A DNA stretch of 64,000 nucleotides from Mesorhizobium sp. WSM4904 (GTDB lineage Bacteria; Pseudomonadota; Alphaproteobacteria; Rhizobiales; Rhizobiaceae): positions 1,426,001-1,490,000 of the forward strand of contig NZ_CP121354.1 in NCBI RefSeq assembly GCF_029674545.1, given 5' to 3'. The translations under genes were made by a program, and so were the position numbers. How positions within the stretch are numbered: the stretch's first letter is position 1; each line of letters starts with the position of its first letter. This document shows, piece after piece, positions 54,599-63,810 of the stretch. The notes below the pieces were generated by a model, which had not been told where the DNA came from, searched no databases, and was given only the letters and a program-made list of their open reading frames with translations.

Positions 54599-54993
54599 GG
54601 CGACAGCCGTTTGAAAGTGGTGTCCCCGTCGCCCTGTTGCGCCTGCGCTTGCGGCGCTCGACCATGCCGTGGCGGTCGAGCACGGCATGCACGGCCGAGA
54701 TCGCGGGCCGGTGCACATCCGGATACAGCCGGGCCAGCCGCTCGCGTATCTTCGGCGCACCCCATGTCGGCTTGTCTTGCTTGAGGCGCACAATCAGCTT
54801 CTCGATTTGAAACGGAAGCTGATTGGCGTGGCGATAGGGCCGCCGCGATCGGTCCGTCAGCCCTCCAGGCCGCTGTCGTTGTAGCGCGTGAGGATCTTGT
54901 AGCCGGTCTTGCGCGAGATATCGAACTCCCGGCAAAGCACCGCCATCTTCTCGCGTCCAGCAGCCGGGCGACGAACTTCAGCCGCTCTTCCAT
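54561..54993 (-). pseudogene. N-terminal fragment of a second IS481-type transposase
   Basis: The minus strand reads, with frameshifts, MEERLKFVARLLD, LTDRSRRPYRHANQLPFQIE, KLIVRLKQDKPTWGAPKIRE and NGCRPNDLWCADYKGEF, the N-terminal domains and first catalytic aspartate of an IS481/IS3-like transposase. It stops there, cut where the lipoprotein repeat begins. It differs from the intact element at 11718. Possible end sequences TGTAACCCATC and TGTCACCCATC lie near 55037-55080. Confidence 0.78.
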
Positions 54994-55237
54994 GACGTTA
55001 CACTCCTTCCAAGGCACCTTGCTCTCCTTGCAAAGGGCCGAAAGTGTAACCCATCTATCCGGAATGAACTGTCACCCATCTCTCGGGAAGGAAAGTCATG
55101 GCCAAGGCAACTGGAAGCCGAATTTTCTTTTAGAGTATGAATCAGCGCCGTCTGCCGAAAAGCGCGTCCACGATCTTCCCTTTTGAAACGACCGTGCAGG
55201 GCTGGGGCAGACGGTAGTCGAGCACCGCCCATCCGCG

Positions 55238-55696
55238 TCAAGTCAGGTAGACCTCCTGCCCGTCGCGGAAGAGGCGTCGCTCGGCTGCCTGTATGGAAAG
55301 CGTCCCAACCGAAAATTGCGGCTCCGGAAAATGCCCATGGCGACGTGCCACTGCATGGATACGCGCTGAGAGTTCCCCCAGATCGAACGGCTTGACCAAA
55401 TAGTCGTCGGCTCCAGCGTTGAAGCCCTCGATGCGATGCGAAATCCGATCGCAGGCTGTCAGAATGATGACCGGTGCCGATTCAAGTTCCTTGATCAGCT
55501 CCCGCAGATAGTCGATCCCATTGCCGTCCGGCAGGTGAACGTCGAGCAAAATAAGGTCGTAGCCGACCACAGCTGCATAATCGCGCGCTTCGGACAGGTT
55601 CTTGGCCCAGTCGACCGCGTGGCCACCAGCCACCAAATGATCGTGCATAGCACTTCCAAGGTCCTTATCGTCTTCAGTGAGCAGTATTCGCATCAT
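55238..55696 (-). pseudogene. response regulator paralogue lacking the DNA-binding domain
   Basis: A 152-residue frame matching the regulator at 53282-53941 over its receiver domain and linker (ILLDVHLPDGNGIDYLRELI, YLVKPFDLGELSARI) and ending at GQEVYLT, just before the winged helix. The following 60 bases still resemble the DNA-binding part but are out of frame. The receiver residues are intact, so a receiver-only protein could be made, but it is more likely a decaying duplicate. Confidence 0.8.
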
Positions 55697-55744
55697 GCTG
55701 CCGAGCTCCGGTATGAGGGCAAGGCTCCCATCTTATTGGTCGAA

Positions 55745-55762
55745 GCTGACAATAGGCTGAAC
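55745..55762 (-). promoter_or_regulatory. operator facing the truncated regulator copy
   Basis: Minus-strand GTTCAGCCTATTGTCAGC, the duplicate of the box at 53993 with one change. Confidence 0.55.
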
Positions 55763-55787
55763 CGGCGGCAGCGAATTATTTGGGGAG

Positions 55788-55806
55788 CTTTCAGGCTGCT
55801 GTCAGC
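55788..55806 (+). promoter_or_regulatory. operator before the lipoprotein paralogue
   Basis: CTTTCAGGCTGCTGTCAGC, identical to the box at 54034 and 50 bases before the ATG at 55856. Confidence 0.65.
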
Positions 55807-55855
55807 TACAACTTGCAAGAAAGGGGTCGTTAACAAAGCCAAACGAAGAGCCCCT

Positions 55856-56281
55856 ATGAAACCCGTCCTGAACTCGGCACTTTTGCTCAATGTGACCCCC
55901 GGCGGCTGCATCAGCAAATTGATTTGGGAAACAGGCGCGCCGGTTCTAATGACCGACGCAGGCCGAGGTCTGGAGCTGGACCAGCGAACGGCGTCTTCGG
56001 TTTTTCAGGCAACAGCCACATGGAAGAATATGATTGGCTCGACCATGCGCCGAGCTTTGTCGAACGGATTGGTCGCGGGCGCACTACCACAGATTATGGC
56101 AGGTTTACGCCCTGGCCTTGACACCCGGGGTGATCGTCACCGGCGGAGCCGCGGCGTACTGATCGGATATCTAACGTCGCTGAGTCTCTCGTCGGTGCAG
56201 TGGATCTCTCGGCTTAGCCATCATGCAAAAAACGACGGTTCCGCGACACCACTTTTCAGGTCCGTGACACAGGCTTTGTGA
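55856..56281 (+). CDS. paralogue of the lipoprotein start fused to other sequence
   Basis: A 141-residue frame whose first 18 residues (MKPVLNSALLLNVTPGGC) match the lipoprotein at 54101, including the lipidation cysteine. After that it diverges at once and shows no repeat or known domain; GRGLELDQRTASSVFQATAT is a sample. It is probably a truncated duplicate whose frame happens to stay open. The operator and leader are preserved, so it may still be transcribed. Confidence 0.4.
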   Translation: MKPVLNSALLLNVTPGGCISKLIWETGAPVLMTDAGRGLELDQRTASSVFQATATWKNMIGSTMRRALSNGLVAGALPQIMAGLRPGLDTRGDRHRRSRGVLIGYLTSLSLSSVQWISRLSHHAKNDGSATPLFRSVTQAL

Positions 56282-56447
56282 GCCGATCTGTTGTTCTTAC
56301 CCCAGGCTAATGGCTGAACAGCTCTGTCGCCGGCTCGATGCGCCAGATGGCGCGATGTTTTGAACCCTTTCACGAGGCGACGGCAGCAGCCGACCGGCTC
56401 TCCTATCGCGGCTCCCGCGATCCACACACCCAACAAGGGAATCTACC

Positions 56448-57569
56448 ATGGTAATGAAGGCACCGGTTGCCGACGCTAGGAATGGGTCGGTAGTAGATCG
56501 GCTGGTCGGCATCGACCTCGCTCGGGGCCTGGCTGTCTTCGGGATGTATGCCGCCCATCTCGGTCCCGACCCCGGCGAAGGAGGACTAGTCGGGTTTCTG
56601 ATGGAACTAACCCATGGGCGGCCGTCGGCCCTGTTTGCCGTATTGGCCGGTTTTTCAATCCTCCTGATTACAGGTCGCAAGGCGCCGAAGTCGGGGATAG
56701 CCGGTAGACAGGCCATCGCCAGAGTCGCAATTCGTGCCCTTGTTTTGCTCGCGCTTGGCTCAATCCTGGGCTGCCTCGGTACCCAGGTCGAAGTCATCCT
56801 AGAATACTACGGAATTTGCTTCTTGTTGGTATTGCCGCTCCATCGGCTCAGCGCATATCAGCTGGGCTTGATCGCTGCCGCTACGGCATTAGTTCTCCCG
56901 CAAGTCCGTTCCTCCCTTCTGTCGGTTGCCCCCAACCTCCTCGACCCGGTCTTCAACCTCATGGTCAACGGCTACTATCCCGCGGTGACCTGGGTTCCTT
57001 TCCTCATCGCTGGCATGGCCATCGCGCGCCTTAATCTTAATACGCTAGCAGCGCATTGGCGCCTTGGTCTGGCGGGGGTCGCGCTGGCCGTGTTGGGCCA
57101 TGGGGGATCCTTGCTCGCGCTGAGTTCCCGCGCTTTGACTGAAACCTCCTTGTGGTGGTCTGACGTTGACGGCGCTTTTGAGCCTTCCAAGTCGTCATTT
57201 ATAGTCAAGTCGTCATGGATAGCCGCACCTCATAGCGAAACGACGCTTTCGATCGTGGGCAGCACCGGTTGCGCAATGATCATCTTGGCGGCTTGCATGC
57301 TCGCTGTGGATGCGCTCCCGCGTCTGCGAAAGCTGGTCTGGCCAATAATCGCAGTCGGCTCGATGTCTTTGACGGCCTATGTGCTGCACATTGCGGGAAT
57401 AGCCTATCTTATGAAGATAAACATTTTCAAAGACGAGAGCCTGTCCACGCTCTTTGGCTTCGTTGTGGTTATCAGCACTTTTGCGGTGCTTTGGCTGCGC
57501 ATCTTCCAGCGAGGACCGATGGAAGTGCTGATGGGTAGGGTCGCAGATCTCGCGCGTCACATCCGCTGA
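56448..57569 (+). CDS. DUF418/YeiB-like multi-pass membrane protein
   Basis: A 373-residue protein with about nine to ten hydrophobic segments. The start RLVGIDLARGLAVFGMYAAH, then HGRPSALFAVLAGFSILLIT, and the C-terminal RIFQRGPMEVLMGRV are typical of the DUF418/HGSNAT-like acyltransferase superfamily, whose biochemical role in bacteria is mostly unknown. Start ATG at 56448 (an ATG at 56454 is possible). It stands alone, after the decayed two-component duplicate. No regulatory site was recognised. Confidence 0.8.
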   Translation: MVMKAPVADARNGSVVDRLVGIDLARGLAVFGMYAAHLGPDPGEGGLVGFLMELTHGRPSALFAVLAGFSILLITGRKAPKSGIAGRQAIARVAIRALVLLALGSILGCLGTQVEVILEYYGICFLLVLPLHRLSAYQLGLIAAATALVLPQVRSSLLSVAPNLLDPVFNLMVNGYYPAVTWVPFLIAGMAIARLNLNTLAAHWRLGLAGVALAVLGHGGSLLALSSRALTETSLWWSDVDGAFEPSKSSFIVKSSWIAAPHSETTLSIVGSTGCAMIILAACMLAVDALPRLRKLVWPIIAVGSMSLTAYVLHIAGIAYLMKINIFKDESLSTLFGFVVVISTFAVLWLRIFQRGPMEVLMGRVADLARHIR

Positions 57570-57743
57570 GCACCGCCGCGCCCCGGCCTCCCGATCACAT
57601 TACGGACAAGGTGGGGCTTTGTCCAAAGCTTGTTCGCGGCAGGGGAGGGTACTTCCTCCCAGCCTGCCGCCTTGTTGATGGAAGCTAAAACGGTCGCGCA
57701 GGCGCTAGAGTTGCATCGGCATAATCAGCTTAAACTCGCGAAG

Positions 57744-58260
57744 TTAAACCCGCGGTTGGTCTATCTCGGCCCGCCTCACCTGAAAGGCTAAGGTATCCGT
57801 TTCGGTCAAGGGTTTTAGGGGCCATTTTCGCTGCGCCTTGAGGAGAGCGTTTGCTAGGATGAGGAGCTTTCGCAACAAGATGATGACCTTTGCGGGTTTG
57901 CCTGCCGCCTTTAGCGCCTGGTATTTTGCCTTGAGGTCGGGGTTGAAGCGCAGGGCGAAGGGCCGGGCATGTAGAGGGCCTGGCGAACATTGGCCCGGCC
58001 GCCCCGGATGAAGGCGCGGCCGCTCCATTTTGCCGAGGCCGGCGAGGCTTGCGGCCTTTGGTTCCGAGTTCCGGCATGTCGATGGTGAGTGTGCAGGCGG
58101 TGGCATCCGATGCGCCATATGCTGGTCAGGATTTCGCGGCGCTGGACAGCGTCGGGATCGGCTTTCATGAGGGTAAGCATCGTCTGATCGATATCGCTGA
58201 GTTCACGTGGATCTGCTTCCAGCCACTCGTTGTTGTGGCGCCTGAGCAAGGCAAGCGGTC
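57744..58260 (-). pseudogene. IS110-family transposase C-terminal relic
   Basis: Minus-strand frames spell DPDAVQRREILTSIWRIG, then SGRAFIRGGRANVRQALYMP and ALRFNPDLKAKYQALKAAGK with PAKV and KLLILANALLKAQRKWPLK, the C-terminal (transposase_20) part of IS110 transposases. Frameshifts lie near 57960 and 58070. The N-terminal DEDD domain is missing. Confidence 0.85.
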
Positions 58261-58429
58261 AAGGTCTGGCTCTGGTGCTGGCTGCGGTGCGATCCCCGCA
58301 CGGGCCAGGTGCCGATCGTGTCGACGATCCACCTCGCCGCGACCAGAGAGCTGCTACTCTCTTCCGCTGTTCATTCTGGCCTCTTCGCAATGAATGTCAT
58401 AAAATCACCTGTCGCAATTAATGGTTTTT

Positions 58430-58650
58430 GATTTGGCTCCTACAGCTGGCAGATATCGCCGAGAGTTCCGCAGAGAGCGTCGAAAGTTTTGGCCGCCTTC
58501 TTCCGCAGCCGCGCCTTGAGTTTTGAGCAGACCTGTCTTGATCGGGTTGAGATCGGGCGAGCATGGCGGCAGGATCAGGAGCCAGTGCCCCTTTGGCCAA
58601 CCAGTGGGCGGCGCGTACCTTGCCGACAATCTGGGGTTCCGAACCCGACA
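58430..58650 (-). pseudogene. IS630-family transposase C-terminal scrap
   Basis: The minus strand reads LLILPPCSPDLNPIKTGLLK, the usual LPPYSPDLNPIE region of IS630 transposases, followed by a broken tail. Nothing of the rest remains here. Confidence 0.75.
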
Positions 58651-59112
58651 GTTGGTTTTCAACCCGACAGTGGCCCGCCTCAGAGCAGGCTACCGCCCTT
58701 CGGAGCAGGCAGAAGCTAATCGAGGTTCGCGGGTTCCGGTTTGAATGTGCAGGTCGCTGCGCGCCTGATCTTTCGGTCTGGCGGCACATGACAAAAACTC
58801 TCATTTTGGCCGACGATACCCGGTCAGGAGCGGGTATCGCAGTCGAGAAGCGACCCGAGCACGTCCACAAGATGTGCCGAGTTTGCAAGGTGTGTCATTG
58901 TTTCTGTCAACGTTCGAGCGACAGCGCACGACGAAACGTCTGGCATACGCCTCGTCTGGCACGCGCCTCGCATATGTTGCAGTTGCTGCTGGAGATCAGG
59001 CGATCGAGTGGGCCTTGCAATTTTCCGATTTTGATGCGCCTAAAGTCTCGTGTACAAATCAGGCTGGCGTGAATGGCCTGCCTAAGTTGCGACTTATTAC
59101 AAAGGAATGGAT
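58651..59112. other. stretch without a recognisable gene, with the cold-shock leader at its end
   Basis: About 460 bases without a family-like frame. The last part (from about 59060) is the leader of the cold-shock gene with the AAAGGA site. Confidence 0.4.
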
Positions 59113-59325
59113 ATGGCGACTGGAACGGTGAAGTGGTTCAACAGCACGAAGGGTTTTGGTTTTATTCAGCCTGACAACGGCGGTCAGGATGTCTTTGTCC
59201 ACATTTCCGCTGTTGAACGAGCGGGCCTGTCGACCCTTAATGAGGGCCAGAAGATCAACTACGAGGTGGAACAGGATCGCCGCACGGGAAAGTCCTCTGC
59301 AGGCAGCCTCAGCAAGGCTGGCTAA
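59113..59325 (+). CDS. cspA: CspA-family cold-shock protein
   Basis: A 70-residue single-stranded nucleic-acid-binding protein. The RNP1 motif is KGFGFIQP and RNP2 is DVFVHISAV; the fold begins [14 protein letters not shown]. The start at 59113 is preferred over the ATG at 59107 because the AAAGGA site fits and the family begins MATGTVKWF. The C-terminal SLSKAG is a normal short end. Such proteins act as RNA chaperones at low temperature or in stress. Confidence 0.95.
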   Translation: MATGTVKWFNSTKGFGFIQPDNGGQDVFVHISAVERAGLSTLNEGQKINYEVEQDRRTGKSSAGSLSKAG

Positions 59326-59469
59326 CGGTCCGGGAAAGCCTTGGCAAGGTTCGTCATCGCCGGAACGCATTGACGGCTCGAAACCCGGGCCGGAGCATGC
59401 AAGTTAATGCCGCGGCAGGGATTGCTGGAGCCATCATGAATTACTCTGGAAATGAGGCTCTTGGACGGG

Positions 59470-59494
59470 AAAGGCGGGGCTCATCCCCGCCCTT
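59470..59494. terminator. hairpin between cspA and mucR, probably bidirectional terminator
   Basis: GGCGGGG at 59473-59479 pairs with CCCCGCC at 59485-59491, flanked by AAA and TTT. It lies about 150 bases after cspA and 60 bases after the convergent mucR. Confidence 0.55.
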
Positions 59495-59553
59495 TGATTC
59501 CGCGCAGATTGGGCCAACGGCTGCTGCGCGTCCGAACGACTGTTGATACGGAT

Positions 59554-60024
59554 TTAGGCTGCGACCTTCTTGCGGGTCCGTTTCGCCGGCGCCGTGGCTG
59601 GGGCTTCCGGCTCTTTCGGTTTGCGGCCGAGTCCCATGGTCTTGGCCAAGGCGGAGCGCGCAGCGGCGTAATTCGGCGCCACCATGGGATAATCCGACGG
59701 CAGACCCCATTTGGCGCGATATTCGTCTGGGGTCAGACCATAGTGCGTCGCCAGATGGCGCTTTAGCGATTTGAATTTCTTGCCGTCTTCAAGGCTAATG
59801 ATGTAGTCCGGTTCGATCGACTTTTTGATCGGGACAGCAGGTTTTTTTACAGGCACAGGCTCTTCTGCCGGTATGAGTCCAGCCGTGCCGTTTAGAGCCC
59901 CGTGCACTTGGGCGATCAGGGCAGGAAGCTCCCCCGCCGGGACGGGGTTGTTGGAGACGTAGGCTGATACAACATCGGCAGTGAGCTCGATGAGGATGTC
60001 GGTCTTGTGGGGTTCTTCTGTCAT
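59554..60024 (-). CDS. mucR: Ros/MucR-family regulator with a cysteine-less finger
   Basis: A 156-residue regulator of the Ros/MucR family, which controls exopolysaccharide, motility and symbiosis genes in rhizobia. The N-terminal oligomerisation half is followed by DYIISLEDGKKFKSLKRHLA then THYGLTPDEYRAKWGLPSDY and PMVAPNYAAARSALAKTMGL. In classic members the segment reads CLECG; here both zinc-binding cysteines are replaced by serine and aspartate (SLEDG), while the histidines of RHLATHY remain. Zinc-free members occur in Mesorhizobium. The start at 60024 has a GGAGAA site. The tail is rich in lysine and arginine. Confidence 0.9.
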   Translation of the reverse strand: MTEEPHKTDILIELTADVVSAYVSNNPVPAGELPALIAQVHGALNGTAGLIPAEEPVPVKKPAVPIKKSIEPDYIISLEDGKKFKSLKRHLATHYGLTPDEYRAKWGLPSDYPMVAPNYAAARSALAKTMGLGRKPKEPEAPATAPAKRTRKKVAA

Positions 60025-60918
60025 AAACTTCTCCGGGCAGCTTGAAACACAGTTGGGCGAAGTGTCGCTTCATAGTGGCGGTTGCCGCTGAAAGCAAATG
60101 GATCGACGGGTGCGCTGCTCCTCCACCATTGAAGTCTCGGCGACGCATCCCGTCATCGTCCATCGCTAAAGGCAGCGTATTGAATTATGGGAGCGGTCGC
60201 GCCCGCCCCACCATAGCGATACAGCAAGACAATCAAAAAAGCCGGTCTTTGCTTGGCCCCAAATCTTTTCTCCTTTCGTGAACGCTGAGCTGCCAAGCTG
60301 CTACAGTTCACCTCGCGGGGCAACCGTGCACAACACAGGAGTTGCCCGAGCGATACATTCTTCACTTGCCGCTTATCAGCGCTGGTGATTGCACTTTGCA
60401 GCCTGCCTCCGGACCCGCAGCGCTCACGCTGTTGGTTTTGCGCCTGCAGGCGTCGGAAGTCGGATCGCCGCAGCTAATTTCCTCAGGCGGACGAATTCAA
60501 CAAATCGATTGTTTGGATCGAAGGCATCCACACCATCGATGCCTCTAGAATATGATCCAGCTACAATCACCGTGCTGTAATGGCAGGGACGGCCAGCACA
60601 AGCGCGACACGATCCGGCGGGTCCATCGCTGCGTTACGTATTCATGGCTACTGCATCGGGCGCTCGGTCGACCGCCTTAAGCCAGGTCGCCGCATTGCGA
60701 GACGGTGACCGGCGAGGGAGAGGGCGCTCTGGCAACGAAGCGAGGCGGGTGGCCTTGCGGGTGGCCGCGTGATGTCATCCGGCTCTCCTGCCGATCTCTG
60801 CCGGCCAGATCTGGAGCAACTGTTTTGCATAGATATGGCTCTCTTCAGGGGGCCATCTATGATGGGAGCCGAGCGCGTGTTCGAGCCGGGGAACAGGCTG
60901 CGCATGCACTGTGCCCAC
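60025..60918. other. long stretch without a recognisable gene
   Basis: About 890 bases between mucR and the T3SS lipoprotein. Frames on both strands are short and without family likeness. The ttsI regulator that follows y4yS in some rhizobia is not here. Confidence 0.5.
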
Positions 60919-61461
60919 CTATTGCGATCGTGCTAACCTTGGTTGTTCGGACTTGCCGTTAAAGGCAAGCGACAGATTGAAGTTATGCTGCACCATCTGA
61001 TTGCCTGGCTCGTTTTCGAGAGCTCGCCGATACAGGGCCTGTGCCGCGTCATGCCGCCCCTCAATGTCCAAAATCACGCCCTTCGCATTCAATGCACGTA
61101 CGTTTCCTGGGGCTGCAACCAAGACGCTGTCGAGCACCTCAACCGCTTCGTGCGGGCGCTTCTGGCCCACCAAGGCATTTGTAAGTCGTATCGCCGCATC
61201 AACATTGTCCGGGTGCTGCTTCACCTCATCCCGCAAAGCCCGCTCTTGAACATCCTGACCAACTTCGCGCAAAATGCGTTCGCGCATAGCCGGATCGATT
61301 TGATCGGCGCTGAGCAACTCGGGGGAAGATGTCTCCTGCACGGAAAGAGCCGGCTTTTGCCAGCTGGCGCAACCGCCCAAAGGCAGAATGGCGAGTACGG
61401 CAAAAAGAAGTGAGTTCCGGCGCAGAAACATAGGCGATGGAGAAACTGTATTACTATTCAT
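60919..61461 (-). CDS. y4yS: type III secretion-associated TPR lipoprotein (y4yS type)
   Basis: A 180-residue exported lipoprotein: signal MNSNTVSPSPMFLRRNSLLF, hydrophobic LAILP, lipobox LGGC with the acylated cysteine at 31, and TPR-like repeats in the second half (IRLTNALVGQKRPHEAVEVL, NALNAKGVILDIEGRHDAAQ-like and RRALENEPGNQMVQHNF). It follows rhcV by 53 bases in the same direction, as y4yS does in the Sinorhizobium NGR234 T3SS cluster. It probably helps assemble the secretion machine at the outer membrane; that role is not proven. Confidence 0.8.
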   Translation of the reverse strand: MNSNTVSPSPMFLRRNSLLFAVLAILPLGGCASWQKPALSVQETSSPELLSADQIDPAMRERILREVGQDVQERALRDEVKQHPDNVDAAIRLTNALVGQKRPHEAVEVLDSVLVAAPGNVRALNAKGVILDIEGRHDAAQALYRRALENEPGNQMVQHNFNLSLAFNGKSEQPRLARSQ

Positions 61462-61514
61462 GTTATCTCTCAGTTATCGGGGAGGCGCGTGGCGTTCAGT
61501 TAGGAAAGGTGGGA

Positions 61515-63578
61515 CTACTCTAACAATCCGCTGTTCGATCCGTGCGGGAGTGTGACGGATCCTGCGGGGCGAATTGTAAAGTCGGAGGCGAGGTCTTGAT
61601 AAGACAGCACGGCGAGATCAACCCCGTTTCGCGTCAGAAAGCCGCGGACGAAACGTCGGACATCCATCGACGTCAACAGAATAGGGCGGGTTTGACCCGG
61701 TTCTGCGTTCGAAAGGACCTGACGTATCTGTGATAGCATCGCTTCGCTTTGCCGATCCTCCAGTGCGAGATAGGGGCCTGCATCCGAATCTCGAACCGCG
61801 CCACGCATCACATCCTCGCTCTCGCGCTCGACGACCAGGGCGGACACGATGCCCTCCGTGTTGGCATGGCGGTGGCAGATCTGTCGCTTCAAACCAGAAC
61901 GGACATATTCCGTCAGCAGGGCAACGTTCTGCTCACGCTCGCTCCATTCGGCCAATGCCTCCAACACGAGACGGGTGTGGCGGATTGGGATACCTTCCTC
62001 CAGGAGGCGGCGCAGAACATCGGCAATCCGAGGAATCGGCGTCGTGCGTAGCACCTCTTTCACAAGCTCAGAATATTCCTGCTCCATTCGGCCCAGGAAA
62101 TGTCGGGTCTCTTGGATGCCCACCAATCGCGGTGCGTAGCGGGTCAACGCTGCATGGACGCGCAAGGCGAGGAGTTCGCCGGGAGCCCTATGCTCCGTGC
62201 CGGCGCCCGTAAGGGCCTTTGCAGGGGTATGTTCAACCGGGAGTCTGTCCGTTTTCGGCTCACGTCTAAGGGGGACACCGCTCGAGTCGACGTGCGCTAC
62301 ATCGGCTCGGAGCGCCATCTGGTTTGGATCTAAGGCGTCCTGTTCGACTGGCACGCCCTCGACATCAATTCGGAATTGCGATTCAGGCAGCTGCTCGTCA
62401 ACCAAGACAGGGATGCGAGGAACGATAATGCCCAGATCGGCTGTGACCAGGAGCGAAACGCGCCCAATATGTTTTTGCAATTCGGCTTGATCGACCGCCT
62501 GCATAAGATCTGGCGCTAGAAAAAATGCGATCGGGAATTCCTTCGCAGGCGCGGCTTGCTTAGGCTCCGCTGCAGTTCCACCTTTCGCATCGGCAGTGCC
62601 GGCGCCCAGCACATCAGCCTTGACAATGCTTACCGCAGCGAACACTGCGGCCAGCATCAGAAAGACGGGGAGGGGAAACCCAGGAACGAACCCCATTACA
62701 ACCAGGACGCCGGCCGCCAGTCGCAAGGCTCGAGTGCTGGCCGTGAGCTGACTGACCATTTCTGTACCGAGGTTGATCCTCGCCGTCCCAGTCACACGGG
62801 TGACGATGGTCGCCGCAGTAATGGAGAGCAGAAGGGCCGGAATCTGCGATATCAATGCATCGCCTATCGTCAGCAGAGTGTAGTGATGCAGTACCTCGCC
62901 GAAGGACATGCCCTTGGAGAGCAGGCCGATCGAAATTCCACCCAGCATGTTGATGCAGATAACCACCAGCCCGGCGATGGAATCGCCCTTCACAAATTTC
63001 ATCGCGCCGTCCATCGCGCCATAGAGTTGGCTTTCCTTCTCCAATTCGGCGCGCCGCCGGCGGGATTCGTTGGCATCGATGTGGCCGTTGCGTAGCTCTG
63101 CGTCGACCGCCATTTGCTTGCCCGGCAGAGCATCCAGCGTGAAACGCGCCGCCACTTCTGCCACCCGTTCGGCACCCTTCGCGAGGACCATGAATTGCAC
63201 CATGGTGACGACCAGAAATATGACGAAACCCACCACGATATTGCCTGAAATGACGAAATCGCCAAAAGTATGAATAATGCTGCCGGCCTCCCCCTCGGCC
63301 AGGATCAGTCGCGTCGTTGCGACCGTGAGCGCGAGACGGAATACAGTGGAAATCAAAATAACGCCGGGCAAAGAGGAAAAATCAAGTGGAGTACTGACAT
63401 ACAGGGCAACCATCATCAGCAGTATGGCCAACCCCATATTGAATCCTATCAGGGCGTCGACCACCACGACCGGGATAGGCATGACCATCATCGCGACAGC
63501 CAGAAGCAGCATCAACGCAACCATTAAATCCGGGCTGGCCGGCGCACGCTTGATGAAGTCACGCAGGACGTTGGCCAT
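61515..63578 (-). CDS. rhcV: RhcV, inner-membrane export-gate protein of the type III secretion system (SctV)
   Basis: A 687-residue FlhA/SctV-family protein. Seven to eight membrane segments fill about residues 20-310 (SPDLMVALMLLLAVAMMVMP, VVVVDALIGFNMGLAILLMM, FRLALTVATTRLIL), with the conserved cytoplasmic loop around FTLDALPGKQMAVDAELRNG, HIDANESRRRRAELEKESQL and MDGAMKFVKGDSI. The cytoplasmic ring domain (about 340-687) ends NSGLLE. The length and order match rhizobial RhcV. It forms the nonameric gate receiving effector-chaperone complexes. The y4yQ-type gene precedes it and the y4yS gene follows. Confidence 0.96.
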   Translation of the reverse strand: MANVLRDFIKRAPASPDLMVALMLLLAVAMMVMPIPVVVVDALIGFNMGLAILLMMVALYVSTPLDFSSLPGVILISTVFRLALTVATTRLILAEGEAGSIIHTFGDFVISGNIVVGFVIFLVVTMVQFMVLAKGAERVAEVAARFTLDALPGKQMAVDAELRNGHIDANESRRRRAELEKESQLYGAMDGAMKFVKGDSIAGLVVICINMLGGISIGLLSKGMSFGEVLHHYTLLTIGDALISQIPALLLSITAATIVTRVTGTARINLGTEMVSQLTASTRALRLAAGVLVVMGFVPGFPLPVFLMLAAVFAAVSIVKADVLGAGTADAKGGTAAEPKQAAPAKEFPIAFFLAPDLMQAVDQAELQKHIGRVSLLVTADLGIIVPRIPVLVDEQLPESQFRIDVEGVPVEQDALDPNQMALRADVAHVDSSGVPLRREPKTDRLPVEHTPAKALTGAGTEHRAPGELLALRVHAALTRYAPRLVGIQETRHFLGRMEQEYSELVKEVLRTTPIPRIADVLRRLLEEGIPIRHTRLVLEALAEWSEREQNVALLTEYVRSGLKRQICHRHANTEGIVSALVVERESEDVMRGAVRDSDAGPYLALEDRQSEAMLSQIRQVLSNAEPGQTRPILLTSMDVRRFVRGFLTRNGVDLAVLSYQDLASDFTIRPAGSVTLPHGSNSGLLE

Positions 63579-63810
63579 CGAGACACCTTTGCAATCGGTT
63601 GAGACTTACTCTGCTGTTACGCCATGAAACGTGGCTTTCGAACTCCGAAGGCGCCTCAGCCTTGGCCAGCGCGTGACCCTGCATGAGAGCCACAAGCAGG
63701 CGCGAAATGGCTGGGCAGCAAATGTTTCCAACGCAGCCAGCTTGTCAGCACCGAGCGCGACAGGATGTTTGGCTGGCCATAGAGTGCTGCTTGATGGGGC
63801 CTGCGAGCTT
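63579..63810. other. spacer between the SctD-type gene and rhcV
   Basis: About 230 bases. A minus-strand frame of 77 residues from 63839 overlaps the end of the SctD-type gene in another frame, but its sequence has no family likeness and it is not accepted as a gene. The rhcV ribosome site AAGGTG is near 63590. Confidence 0.4.

Noticed and set aside
57604..57630. GGACAA/TTGTCC hairpin after the DUF418-like gene as a terminator
   Set aside because: The stem is only six bases and no T-run follows.
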